A stretch of DNA of 64,000 bases, from contig NZ_CP036349.1 of the NCBI RefSeq assembly GCF_007753265.1, positions 3,877,363 through 3,941,362 on the forward strand. Direction: 5' to 3'. The notes under the pieces are model-generated. The model was given only the letters and a program-made list of their open reading frames with translations, searched no databases and was not told where the DNA came from. A program made the translations under genes and the position numbers. The stretch is from Botrimarina mediterranea. GTDB taxonomy: Bacteria; Planctomycetota; Planctomycetia; Pirellulales; Lacipirellulaceae. This document shows, in pieces, positions 51,342-59,810 of this stretch. How positions within the stretch are numbered: position 1 is the stretch's first letter; the number at the start of each line of letters is the position of its first letter.

Positions 51342-52742
51342 ATGTCGATGCAATCCACTTCTCGCCGCATTATCACGGCGACCTTGTTGGCTACTGTCTC
51401 TGCGCTGGGAATCTCAGCGTCTACGACCTTGGCTGCGCCGGGCGTACCCGCGTTGCCATCGACGAACGCCGACTATGTCGGCTACGCCGTCACGAATCTG
51501 CCAACCCATTTCAGTACGGGTCAGCTGGCTCTCTTCAACAACACACCGGTCGATAACCCGATCACCAACGCCGGCGCGACGCTGGGTCGGGTGCTCTTTT
51601 ACGACAAGCGGGTTTCCCACGACAACGGCACGGCGTGCGCCTCCTGTCACCAACAGGAGTTCGCCTTCGACGATCCCGGCGAGAAGAGCACGGGGTTCGA
51701 GGGGGGCCTCACCGGGCGCCATTCGACGCCGTTGTCGAACGCGGCGTACTACGCCAATGGCCGGGCTTTCTGGGATGAGCGAGCCGCTTCGCTTGAAGAG
51801 CAGGCGTTGATGCCGATCCAAGATCCCGTCGAGATGGGAACGGACCTCGACCAGCTCCGCGGAGAGCTAGCCGCCACGGACTTCTACCCCCAGCTGTTCC
51901 AGGAAGCATTCGGCGACTCAGAAATCACCAACGAAAAGATCGGCAAGGCGCTGGCGCAGTTTGTCCGCTCGATGGTGTCGTACCAATCGAAGTTCGATGT
52001 CGCGCTCGCCGCCGGCCCGCCCGGATCGCCTGGATTCAACTCGGTGCTCACGCCGCAAGAGAAGCGGGGGCACGATGTCTTCAACAGCGTCGGCCGTTGC
52101 AACATGTGCCACGCGTCACCGGCCCAGATCGGGACCGAGCCGCATAACATCGGCCTCGATGCCGACAACTCCGCGGACGAAGGCGCCGGCGATGGTCGTT
52201 TCAAGACGATGTCGCTCCGCAACGTGGCGGTGCGTGAACACTTCATGCACGACGGTCGGTTCAGCTCGCTAGAAGAGATCGTCGAGTTCTACAACAGCGG
52301 CGTGCAGGACAACCCGGACCTGGACTTCCGGCTGAAGACAAGCACCGGTGACCCACTACGTTTGAACCTCACTGAGGACGACAAGGCGGCGTTGGTGGCT
52401 TTCATGGAGACGCTCACCGACACGGCCTTTTTGACCAGTGATCTGTTTACCGACCCCTTCGTGGCCCTATCGGGTGACTACGACGGCGACGGGCTCGTCA
52501 ATGATGATGACTACGCTGTCTGGCAAGCGGACTACGGTTCCTCCGAGTCGCTCCTGGCCGATGGCAATGGCGACGGGGTCGTCGACGCCGCCGACTACAC
52601 CGTCTGGCGGGACAACTACGGCGCGAGTTGGGAAGACTTCTTCTACTCAGCATCCGCCGCCATCCCCGAGCCCACCTCGGTCGCCAGCCTGCTGTTGGCG
52701 CTCTTGGTCGCCTTGCGCCCAGGCGTGCGCAAGCGCGTCTGA
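51342..52742 (+). CDS. Di-haem cytochrome c peroxidase with dockerin repeats and PEP-CTERM tail
   Basis: 466 residues. Signal peptide at the N-terminus (RIITATLLATVSALGISASTTLA). The MauG/CcpA-type core has two haem motifs, CASCHQ (Cys 99, Cys 102, His 103) and CNMCHA (Cys 253, Cys 256, His 257). After the core, two dockerin-type Ca loops occur: DYDGDGLVNDDDYAVWQADYG and DGNGDGVVDAADYTVWRDNYG. The C-terminus is PEP-CTERM-like (IPEPTSVASLLLALLVALRPG, then Arg/Lys). So a redox enzyme would be displayed in the envelope or handled by an exosortase system. Starts at 51342 and 51348 are both reasonable. Confidence 0.92.
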   Translation: MSMQSTSRRIITATLLATVSALGISASTTLAAPGVPALPSTNADYVGYAVTNLPTHFSTGQLALFNNTPVDNPITNAGATLGRVLFYDKRVSHDNGTACASCHQQEFAFDDPGEKSTGFEGGLTGRHSTPLSNAAYYANGRAFWDERAASLEEQALMPIQDPVEMGTDLDQLRGELAATDFYPQLFQEAFGDSEITNEKIGKALAQFVRSMVSYQSKFDVALAAGPPGSPGFNSVLTPQEKRGHDVFNSVGRCNMCHASPAQIGTEPHNIGLDADNSADEGAGDGRFKTMSLRNVAVREHFMHDGRFSSLEEIVEFYNSGVQDNPDLDFRLKTSTGDPLRLNLTEDDKAALVAFMETLTDTAFLTSDLFTDPFVALSGDYDGDGLVNDDDYAVWQADYGSSESLLADGNGDGVVDAADYTVWRDNYGASWEDFFYSASAAIPEPTSVASLLLALLVALRPGVRKRV

Positions 52743-53113
52743 CAATCGCTAGATTGGCTGCCAACGCTGAATTAAGCTGAGTTAACGACCTTCCCCCTCC
52801 ACCGCTTCTTGCTAATGCCGCCGAAGGGCAGCCGTTCCAGCGCCGACCTCGCTGTGACGATTGCCGCGTCTCTCGACCCCGCCAGCACTCATCTGAATCG
52901 AGTGCAACACGATCGCCACAGCGATCACGCGCGGTTGGTGGCAACCTCACACTCTCTCAGTCGCGTTCTCCCTCCCACGACCTGATAGCGTCGAGAAGGA
53001 GAATCGCTCCGAGAGATTGTTGTCAGCGAGACCCGGTTTCAGGCGCCCCGATGGCGGTCCGCTCCCACACCGTGCAAATCTTCGACCACCCGTTCCCCTT
53101 CGGCGCACCCACC
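52743..53113. other. Intergenic region before the PEP-CTERM gene
   Basis: 371 bp between two plus-strand genes. No ORF with a plausible start or family and no inverted repeat of note is seen. It probably holds the terminator of the peroxidase gene and a promoter for the next gene, but no motif stands out. Confidence 0.4.
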
Positions 53114-53734
53114 ATGAATCGATTAGGCATCTATTTCCGAGCTACCTTACTTATCGCGCTATTGGCGTCGCTGTCGGCCACCTACGCTTCGGCGGCAAGC
53201 TGGATTGAAGCCGATGATGGGGACCTCTCGGGGGACTACCAGAACCCCACCGAGATCAATCTCGACTTGGGCGTCAACACGATCCGCGCGACGTCAGGCG
53301 CTACCACATCGCTCGACCTCGAGTACTTCCGCTTGAACTTGCCGGCTCAGGGACAGATCGACGCCATCATCTTGCGCGCCTTCGAGACCCTCTTCGACGG
53401 CACGGCTTTTATTGGCGTGCAAGAAGGAACCAGCTTTAGCTTTCCTGCCGATGAGGCCAACATGAAAGTTGGCGAGTTGCTCGGCTGGTCCCACTTCGGC
53501 TTGTTCGAAGGGGGCATCGATGGCGATATCCTGCCGGGAATGGGCACGAACTTTGGTGCGATCGGCTTCACGGGTCCGCTCACCGGTTCGAGCTACACGT
53601 TCTGGACACAGCAGCAAGGCATGGAGATCACGTACGAACTCGACTTTGTCGTGTCAGCTGTTCCCGAACCGGCGTCCGCCATGGCGGCGCTGAGCGCGAT
53701 CGCGCTGTGCGGCATGCGCCGACGACGGGTTTGA
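53114..53734 (+). CDS. Small exported PEP-CTERM protein
   Basis: 206 residues. Signal peptide (LLIALLASLSATYASAASW), a beta-rich central domain with no family, and the PEP-CTERM motif VPEPASAMAALSAIALCGMRRRR at the end. PEP-CTERM proteins are processed by exosortase and anchored or exported; the exosortase gene is not in the window. It follows the di-haem peroxidase, which also has such a tail. Confidence 0.88.
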   Translation: MNRLGIYFRATLLIALLASLSATYASAASWIEADDGDLSGDYQNPTEINLDLGVNTIRATSGATTSLDLEYFRLNLPAQGQIDAIILRAFETLFDGTAFIGVQEGTSFSFPADEANMKVGELLGWSHFGLFEGGIDGDILPGMGTNFGAIGFTGPLTGSSYTFWTQQQGMEITYELDFVVSAVPEPASAMAALSAIALCGMRRRRV

Positions 53735-53774
53735 GAGGATCGCCCTCGGGCCGCGCTCACCGGGCCGCCTCTCC

Positions 53775-55178
53775 TCACACCGGCTCACACCGGCTCCCTA
53801 CTGCGGCGGAGGTGGACGCTCGAGCGGCGCCGAGTTCGGTGCGCAGAGCGACCTCCATCGACAACAGCGCTGTGAGCCGCTCGCCGGTCGTGTTCAACAG
53901 CTCGATGATGTCGTCGCAGTCTCGGCGCGCCTCGGCGACGATCCTGGCCACGTCCTCGAAGATCGCCTCGAAGCCCTGGGCGTTCTTCCGAGACGCGATG
54001 TCAATCTTGCCGTTGAGTTGGGCGGTCCGCATTTGATCAACCCGCCCGACGAGGTTGCACGCGGCGTGCTTCATCACGCCGATGTCGTCCCGGAGCGAGT
54101 GCAGCGCTACCAGCACCTTGTGGCACCGATCAACAAGTTCCTCGATAAGCGAGTCGAGGCTCTCGGCCACGAGCGCCTGATCACCGCCCGAGTCGCCTTC
54201 GAGCAGTTCCTCGACAAACGAACTGCAGACCTCGGACTCAAGTTGGGCGACGGCGACATCGAACGCAATCGCGCGGGCCGCGTCGCAAGCCGGGGTCATG
54301 CGTTGCATCAAGGTGGCGATCAGCCGGTCCGCGTCCTTCGATCGCTCGCCCAGGTTGCGTGACACCACCGAGAGCACGGCGCCGTCGTCTCCCAAACGCG
54401 ACGCGCTGATGTGCGTGTTGAGGGACAGGAACGTCAGAGACGGGCCAAGCTCCTCCATGGCCTCGTGTTTCTCGACCAGCCGTGTGCTAAGCGATTCGAA
54501 CACGTCGAGCGATCGAAAGATTTCGCCGAGCTGCTCGCGTAGATTCGCGAGCGACGCGTGCAAGTCGAGCAGGTCGCCCGCGGCGGTCGATTCCGATACG
54601 CGGAGCGAACTCGTAGGCCGGGCGTCGGCAATCCGCGACCGCGCCGTTAGCTCGGCGCAGAGAGCGGCGCGCATGAAGTCGTCGTAGCACTTGTATCCCA
54701 GAGACTCGACCGCGCCGCACAAGTGCTCCAGGGACTTCTGAATGGCGTACGGCTTGCCGTGTTCAATCTCAAGCGGCGATTCCACTGAGAGCGTATCGGC
54801 GTAAGCCTTCTTGACGACATCGAACATCGGGCTCGACGGGTTGAGCCTCACCGAGAGATACCCGTCACGACACGGCGTCACCGCGGCAAGGACCCAATAG
54901 TAACGCCCGTCGGCGGCAAGGTTCTTGACATACGCCGCAATCGTCTTGCCCTCTCCGAGATAGTCCCAGAGCAAGCGGAAGACGCCCCGCGGCATGTCCG
55001 GGTGGCGGATGATGTTGTGCGGCTGGCCGAGCAAATCGTGCTCGCTGTACCCCGACACCCGGGTAAAGACTTGGTTGCCGTAGCGGATTCGGCCCTTGTC
55101 GTCGGTGAGTGAGAAAAAAAGCTCCTGCGGCGCGAAGTGTCGCGACTCGTTGATGGGGCTGACTCGCGCTGTGATCAT
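53775..55178 (-). CDS. PAS-domain signalling protein, Aer-like
   Basis: 467 residues from the ATG at 55178 with GGAG 9 bases upstream. The first ~110 residues form a PAS domain like that of Aer (FSLTDDKGRIRYGNQVFTRVSGYSEHDLLGQPHNIIRHPDMPRGVFRLLWDYLGEGKT), which in Aer binds FAD. The rest is all-helical and long; DGAVLSVVSRNLGERS resembles part of a chemotaxis receptor signalling helix, but no complete MCP tip motif can be confirmed. No membrane helix is seen. It may sense redox state. Confidence 0.8.
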   Translation of the reverse strand: MITARVSPINESRHFAPQELFFSLTDDKGRIRYGNQVFTRVSGYSEHDLLGQPHNIIRHPDMPRGVFRLLWDYLGEGKTIAAYVKNLAADGRYYWVLAAVTPCRDGYLSVRLNPSSPMFDVVKKAYADTLSVESPLEIEHGKPYAIQKSLEHLCGAVESLGYKCYDDFMRAALCAELTARSRIADARPTSSLRVSESTAAGDLLDLHASLANLREQLGEIFRSLDVFESLSTRLVEKHEAMEELGPSLTFLSLNTHISASRLGDDGAVLSVVSRNLGERSKDADRLIATLMQRMTPACDAARAIAFDVAVAQLESEVCSSFVEELLEGDSGGDQALVAESLDSLIEELVDRCHKVLVALHSLRDDIGVMKHAACNLVGRVDQMRTAQLNGKIDIASRKNAQGFEAIFEDVARIVAEARRDCDDIIELLNTTGERLTALLSMEVALRTELGAARASTSAAVGSRCEPV

Positions 55179-55367
55179 TCCTGGAACTCCGCCTTGGCCG
55201 GCGCCGACGTACGCGTCGCGCCTTCGTAAACGATACGTCACAGCGAGGCACAGCGTGTCGAGGCCGCCGATGCTGGTCGTCATCGGCGGGCGAATGCGGA
55301 TCCCACCATCATCTAGTCGGTACGCGCGTTACCGTCGCGCAGAAGCTTGGGGGGGGCGTTGGGCGTT

Positions 55368-56705
55368 TCATGCCGTCGAAGCCGGATTCTGTGCAAGCGC
55401 ATCCACCGCAGAGCCAAAGAAGTCTTCAATGTCCTTGATATCCCCGTCGGTATGCCCCGCGGTTCGGGCGCCCGCAAGGATCATCTCGGCCTGACGTCGC
55501 AGGGCGGCGAGCGACTCGGCATTACGCGGCGCGGAGGCGATTGCCTCGATGGATTGCAACAACCGCACCGTCACGGCGACGTCCGAGCGGCAGTGCTGGC
55601 GGATCTGGTTGAACGCCGCGTCGACAACGTCGGCGAACGCCCGGGGCTTCACGACCAGCCGGGGTGCCTCGTCGTCGTCACGCCAAAGCGATTGCGCGGG
55701 CTTCCTGCCGGCGAGACGCCGCAGCGTGCCGCTCAATCGATCGATGCAGGTGATGGCGGTGAACGGGTCGTTCACTCCGGGCGACAACGCGCGGACGGCG
55801 ATCTCGACGAGTTCGACCACCGCACACTCGACGTCCTGCTGGGGCGTCCGCAGGTTGCCGATCATGAAGACGCTGCGGATGCGTTTGGCGTCATCCTCCT
55901 CGAGTCGATCGCCCGGCGACGCCGACACGAGCCGATCGCCATCGCGGACATAATCCCCAGGCCGGGCCTCGATCCTCAAGAGCACGTCGCGGCGTGTGGC
56001 AATATCGACGAGCGAATCGACATCGATTGCTTGCACGTAGCCGTCATACGAAGAAGGCGCCCCTTGTGACGATTCTTCATCGAAGCCCTCCCAGCATTCT
56101 CGCCAAGCAGGCGAATCCCCCCCCTCCTCGGCTTCGTCGTCGAGCGGGTCGGGGTAAAGACGACCGACGGCGTTGTCCAGTTCGTCGGCGACATCGGACG
56201 CGACGTTCTGCGTCTGCATCAGGCTCGCCACCTGGTGCGTGAAGAAGATGATGGCGACCAACGCGACAAGCACGAAGAGGTAAGCCGCATGGACCGAAAT
56301 CTGTGGTATGAAGATTTCACCCTCGCGCTCGTCCACCGTCCGGAGCAGCAGCAAGCAATACACGCTCACCGAGAGGCAGATGCCGAGAGTCGCCTGCGTC
56401 ACCGACTTGGCGAAGAAGTTCCTCAGCAGCCGCGGGCCGTGCTGTGCGGCGGTGATTGAGATCGCGACCGTGGTGGTCGAGAAGACAATGCCGGTGACCG
56501 TCACCATCGCCCCGGCGAGCGTACTGATAGTGGTTCGGGCCGTCTCGCCAGACACCTGGAAGCGGCCTGGTAGATTCCATTGAATCACCCGGTCAATCTC
56601 GGGCAACAACACGGCGAGCACGACGCCCGCCGCCATCATCAGCCCCGGCACAAACCAGAAGCTCGACGAGATGGCCACCCAAACGTTGACGGTACGGGCG
56701 CGCAA
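55368..56705 (-). CDS. DUF2254 membrane protein
   Basis: 445 residues from a TTG start with GGAG 6 bases upstream. Four hydrophobic helices lie in the first ~170 residues, including MVTVTGIVFSTTTVAISITAAQHGPRLLRNF, the signature part of DUF2254. The cytosolic C-terminal ~270 residues are acidic, with AVRALSPGVNDPFTAITCIDRL being another conserved stretch. Function unknown; possibly a channel or regulator. Base composition is as for the neighbours. It stands between the PAS protein and the suf-linked sufT gene. Confidence 0.9.
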   Translation of the reverse strand: MRARTVNVWVAISSSFWFVPGLMMAAGVVLAVLLPEIDRVIQWNLPGRFQVSGETARTTISTLAGAMVTVTGIVFSTTTVAISITAAQHGPRLLRNFFAKSVTQATLGICLSVSVYCLLLLRTVDEREGEIFIPQISVHAAYLFVLVALVAIIFFTHQVASLMQTQNVASDVADELDNAVGRLYPDPLDDEAEEGGDSPAWRECWEGFDEESSQGAPSSYDGYVQAIDVDSLVDIATRRDVLLRIEARPGDYVRDGDRLVSASPGDRLEEDDAKRIRSVFMIGNLRTPQQDVECAVVELVEIAVRALSPGVNDPFTAITCIDRLSGTLRRLAGRKPAQSLWRDDDEAPRLVVKPRAFADVVDAAFNQIRQHCRSDVAVTVRLLQSIEAIASAPRNAESLAALRRQAEMILAGARTAGHTDGDIKDIEDFFGSAVDALAQNPASTA

Positions 56706-56757
56706 TCGAAGCTCCTTATTGCTAGGCCAGGTTCAGCGACGCGATGCAGGTTGCGCC

Positions 56758-57078
56758 TCAAAAGATGCCGAGCTGGTCGCGGGCGTCTTCGGTCATGCGG
56801 TCGGGCGTCCACGGCGGGGTCATCACGACCTTCACCTCGACCTCGCCGACGCCCTCGATCTTCTTGATCGCCGCGTGCGAGTTGCTCACCAGCTGTGGCC
56901 CGGCGGGGCACGCGGGACTGGTCATCGTCATGTCGATCGCCACGTCCTCGGCGCCACTCGCCTCGTTCGGCGTGATAGTCACGTCGTAGATCAGTCCCAG
57001 ATCGACGATGTTGACGAAAAGCTCGGGGTCGATGACCTCTTTGAGCGCTTCACGGACGTGGTCTTCGGCGATGGGCAT
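56758..57078 (-). CDS. sufT: SufT/DUF59 metal-sulfur cluster assembly factor
   Basis: 106 residues, a single DUF59 (MIP18-like) domain. IDPELFVNIVDLGLIYDV (DPE motif) and MTMTSPACPAGPQLVSNSHAAI with the conserved Cys are clear. SufT helps mature Fe-S proteins under high demand. It is the most downstream gene of the minus-strand run with suf genes, but the Uma2 gene and a repeat separate it from them, so co-transcription is uncertain. Confidence 0.92.
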   Translation of the reverse strand: MPIAEDHVREALKEVIDPELFVNIVDLGLIYDVTITPNEASGAEDVAIDMTMTSPACPAGPQLVSNSHAAIKKIEGVGEVEVKVVMTPPWTPDRMTEDARDQLGIF

Positions 57079-57100
57079 GGGTAGCTCTTGGTTCGGTTGG

Positions 57101-57176
57101 GAACCACGAATGACACGGATAGCACGGATGAGTCTGCAGCAATCTCTTTCCGTGTGATCCGTGCAATCCGTGGTTC
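57101..57176. repeat. CACGGATTGCACGGAT-type inverted repeat
   Basis: GAACCACGAATGACACGGAT at 57101 pairs with ATCCGTGCAATCCGTGGTTC ending at 57176. This is another member of the quasi-periodic CACGG/ATGGACACGG repeat group. It lies just before the sufT start and after the Uma2 stop. Confidence 0.8.
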
Positions 57177-57199
57177 TAAAGTTCTTCGTAAACGTCGAT

Positions 57200-57805
57200 T
57201 TATGAGCTTATGTCTTCGGGATCGCCGGGCTCGGGCGTAAAGTCGACGCCTTGATAGAGTTCGGCGAGTGGCAACTGTGCGTCGATCTCGGGCAAGTCGA
57301 TCACCGCCTCAAGACCTGCATAAGCCTCGATCGAAAACCCAGCCTCGGTCCGTCGGTAAACCTTGACGGCCGCCTTATCCTGCTCTGCCAGGAGGTAGAC
57401 CAGCAGGGTTGGGACCGAGAAATACGCCTCGCGTTTCTCGCCGTCGTCGATACGCCGCGTGGAGTGCGACAAGACTTCGACGATCACGACCGGCCGGTCT
57501 TGGAAGACGTCGCTGTTGGCGTTGGAGTCGCAAACGACCGAGACGTCCGGGTAATAAAAGTGGGGACGCCCGGGAGTGATGACCCGGACCTTCATGTCCG
57601 AACCAAAGGGGCGGCACTTCTTACCGCGTAGGCCAGTATGGAGAGAAGCGAGAGCATTGGCTTGCACCAATGCGTGGCTGACCGTCCCGCCAGCCATCGC
57701 GTAAACACGGCCATCGACATACTCATGGCGGACCTCGGCGACTTCCTCGCCAGCGAGGTAGTCTTCAACCGAGATCGTGTCGAAACGTAGGGCGCCGGTG
57801 CTCAT
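57200..57805 (-). CDS. Uma2-family (DUF820) restriction endonuclease-like protein
   Basis: 201 residues. The start MSTGALRFDTISVEDYLAGEEVAEVRHEYVDGRVYAMAGGT and YYPDVSVVCD plus VVIVEVLSHSTRRID are the classic Uma2 signature (PD-(D/E)XK nuclease fold; the D..EV pair in PDV...IVEV). The biological role of the family is unclear. It sits in an Fe-S biogenesis run, which is probably incidental. Confidence 0.93.
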   Translation of the reverse strand: MSTGALRFDTISVEDYLAGEEVAEVRHEYVDGRVYAMAGGTVSHALVQANALASLHTGLRGKKCRPFGSDMKVRVITPGRPHFYYPDVSVVCDSNANSDVFQDRPVVIVEVLSHSTRRIDDGEKREAYFSVPTLLVYLLAEQDKAAVKVYRRTEAGFSIEAYAGLEAVIDLPEIDAQLPLAELYQGVDFTPEPGDPEDISS

Positions 57806-57878
57806 ACCTTCAGCTTAGTGCCGTTCGCCTCGGGCTTCAATCACAGAGCCGTCTCGGGGAACTTTGCCGCTTACTTCT

Positions 57879-58205
57879 CTATACAGTGAGTTTTACCAAG
57901 ACTTGGCCGTCTTCGACTTTCACTTCGTGGACGCGGGTGGGTTGGGTGGCGGGCATCGTCAGGGCGGCGCCGGTGGTGAGGGCGAATTTGGCGCCGTGGC
58001 GTGGGCAAGCGATCGCCGGCGGGTTCTCGTCCTCGTGCAGCGGGCCGTCCGATAGCGGGCCGCCGTCGTGCGTGCAAACGTCGTCGAGTGCGTAGAAGCT
58101 GCCCGCGGCGTGGATCAATGCAACCGATTCGTCATCGACCTCAACGAGCGTTGACGACGGATCGGCAAAGTCGGTGATGGGGCCGACAGGGATGAACTCG
58201 GACAC
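57879..58205 (-). CDS. Rieske [2Fe-2S] ferredoxin-like protein
   Basis: 108 residues from a GTG start with GGAG 5 bases upstream. The Rieske ligands are CTHDGG (Cys 44, His 46) and CPRHGAKF (Cys 67, His 70). It resembles the ferredoxin component of non-haem iron oxygenases. A small Rieske protein next to sufB/sufD is common in suf clusters of several phyla and may serve as electron carrier for assembly; the exact role is not established. Confidence 0.92.
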   Translation of the reverse strand: MSEFIPVGPITDFADPSSTLVEVDDESVALIHAAGSFYALDDVCTHDGGPLSDGPLHEDENPPAIACPRHGAKFALTTGAALTMPATQPTRVHEVKVEDGQVLVKLTV

Positions 58206-58304
58206 GATTGCTCCGGATGCTGACGCTTGGCTGAGCGACCGTGCTCTACAGCCGGCGCTGACGCTTACTCCGGGCGCTTACGCTTCCGGCTCACCTCTAA
58301 ACTT

Positions 58305-58332
58305 ACTGCCCACTGCTGACTGCCCACTCACT
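58305..58332 (-). repeat. GAGTGGGCAGT repeat overlapping the sufD stop
   Basis: Read on the minus strand, the sufD stop TGA opens the repeat (TGAGTGGGCAGTCAGCAG and onward). Next to it GAGCCGG-type palindromic modules extend to about 58240. The same two modules in the same order are found inside the DUF58 gene (6807-6871). Confidence 0.8.
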
Positions 58333-59656
58333 GATTCGGCAAATCCTGCACCCGCTGGCCGATCGCTTCGCCCAGCGCTTCGCGGACGCTGTCGATCGTG
58401 ATGCGGTCGAAGACCTGTTGGAAGAAGCCGGTGACGATCATCCGCACCGCTTCTTGACGCGTGTAGCCGCGGCTCATCGCGTAGTAGATCATTGTGTCAT
58501 CGACGCGGCCGCTGGTGCTGCCGTGCGTGCAGCGGACGTCGTCGGCTTCGATCTCGAGACCGGGGATCGAGTCGGCCCGCGCCGTGGCGGCGAGCATCAG
58601 GTTGTCGTTGCGTTGGTAGGCGTCGGTGCGCTGGCCGGCCTCATCGACTTGGATCATGCCGCGCCAGACGGTGCGTGAACTGTCCTGCAGGGCGTTCTTG
58701 TAGAGCAGGTCGCTGCGGCAGTAGGGCGCCTCGTGGTGCTGGTGCGTGTTGTAGCAGAGGTGCTGCTTGCCCTGCGTGAACATCACGCCGTTGACCTGCG
58801 CCTCGGCGTCGGCGCCGGCGAGGGCGACGCGCTGGTTGACCTTCGCCAAACGGGCGCCGAGCGCGCCGATGGTCCACTGGAGTTGTGCTTCCTTGCCAAC
58901 CACCGCCTTCTGGTGGGCGAAGTGCCAGGTGCGGTTGTTCCAGTTCTGGAGGTTCACATAGCGGAGCTTCGCGCCGCGGCCGACGACGATCTCGATCGTG
59001 CCGTTGTGGAGGCCCGCCGACTCGGCGTCGGTCGAGGCGGACTCCATGAGGAGCGTCGCTTCGGCGCCCTCCTCGAGCACGACGATTGTCTTGGTCATAT
59101 CCGTGGCGCCAGCGCCGCTGAGCCGTGAGACGGCGTGCAGCGGCTTCTCGATCCGTACGCCCTTGGGGACGTACAGCACAACGCCGCCCGTCCAGCAGGC
59201 GTCGTTGAGCATCGCGAAGCGATCGTAGGTGGGGCTTACCACCTCGCGGTCGAACGCCTTCTGCAGCCGATCGCCGTGCTGCGTAACGGCTTCGCTCAGA
59301 CTGCCGAAGACGACGCCCTTCGCGATGATCTCGCCATCGAGTTCCGAGAGTGTCGCTGCGCCGTTGACCGACTCGACACGGCCGCCGAGATCAACGCCAT
59401 GCGACAGCAGCGGCTGCTCGCCAGCGATGGCAACGGGGACACCGGCGGTCGGCTTGAAGGCGTCGAGCTTGAAGAGGCGGATGTCGGTGCGCATCCACTC
59501 CTCGTCCTTACTCGACGGCCAGTTGGCGGCTTCGAAGGCTTGCCAAGAGACTTTCCGGCGCTCGGTGAGCCAAGCGGGCTCGCCGGCGCGCTCGGCGAGG
59601 AGGGCTTCGAAGCCGGCGGCGTCGAATTTGGTCGTGTTAGAGATCGCGGTGGTCAT
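58328..59656 (-). CDS. sufD: Fe-S cluster assembly scaffold subunit SufD
   Basis: 442 residues. Conserved SufB/D C-terminal core: KVNQRVALAGADAEAQVNGVMF, HLCYNTHQHHEAPYCRSDLLYK, GMIQVDEAGQRTDAYQRNDNLML, and ADDVRCTHGSTSGRVDDTMIYYAMSRGYTRQEAVRMIV. The N-terminal half is divergent, as is usual for SufD. It forms SufBC2D with SufB and SufC, which builds Fe-S clusters in the cytoplasm. It follows sufB (stop 59811) with a 154-bp repeat-filled gap. Confidence 0.95.
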   Translation of the reverse strand: MTTAISNTTKFDAAGFEALLAERAGEPAWLTERRKVSWQAFEAANWPSSKDEEWMRTDIRLFKLDAFKPTAGVPVAIAGEQPLLSHGVDLGGRVESVNGAATLSELDGEIIAKGVVFGSLSEAVTQHGDRLQKAFDREVVSPTYDRFAMLNDACWTGGVVLYVPKGVRIEKPLHAVSRLSGAGATDMTKTIVVLEEGAEATLLMESASTDAESAGLHNGTIEIVVGRGAKLRYVNLQNWNNRTWHFAHQKAVVGKEAQLQWTIGALGARLAKVNQRVALAGADAEAQVNGVMFTQGKQHLCYNTHQHHEAPYCRSDLLYKNALQDSSRTVWRGMIQVDEAGQRTDAYQRNDNLMLAATARADSIPGLEIEADDVRCTHGSTSGRVDDTMIYYAMSRGYTRQEAVRMIVTGFFQQVFDRITIDSVREALGEAIGQRVQDLPNQ

Positions 59657-59705
59657 GCTGAGCTTGTGGAGTTGCGTCGTAGGAGACGCTTAGCTTTACG
59701 GTTTG

Positions 59706-59787
59706 GCGAGCCGACGACGCGAGTCGTCGGTGGGTGGCGGTGTTGATCGTGATTCACACCGACGACTAACGTCGCCGGCTCGCCGTC
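59706..59787. repeat. GGCGAGCCG palindromic repeat between sufB and sufD
   Basis: GGCGAGCCGACGACGCGAGT on the left and ACTAACGTCGCCGGCTCGCC on the right are near-complementary and form a long hairpin. Related single modules are at 1471-1495 and 6807-6835. Confidence 0.8.
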
Positions 59788-59810
59788 TATTCAGAAGCAA
59801 CGTCGAACAA

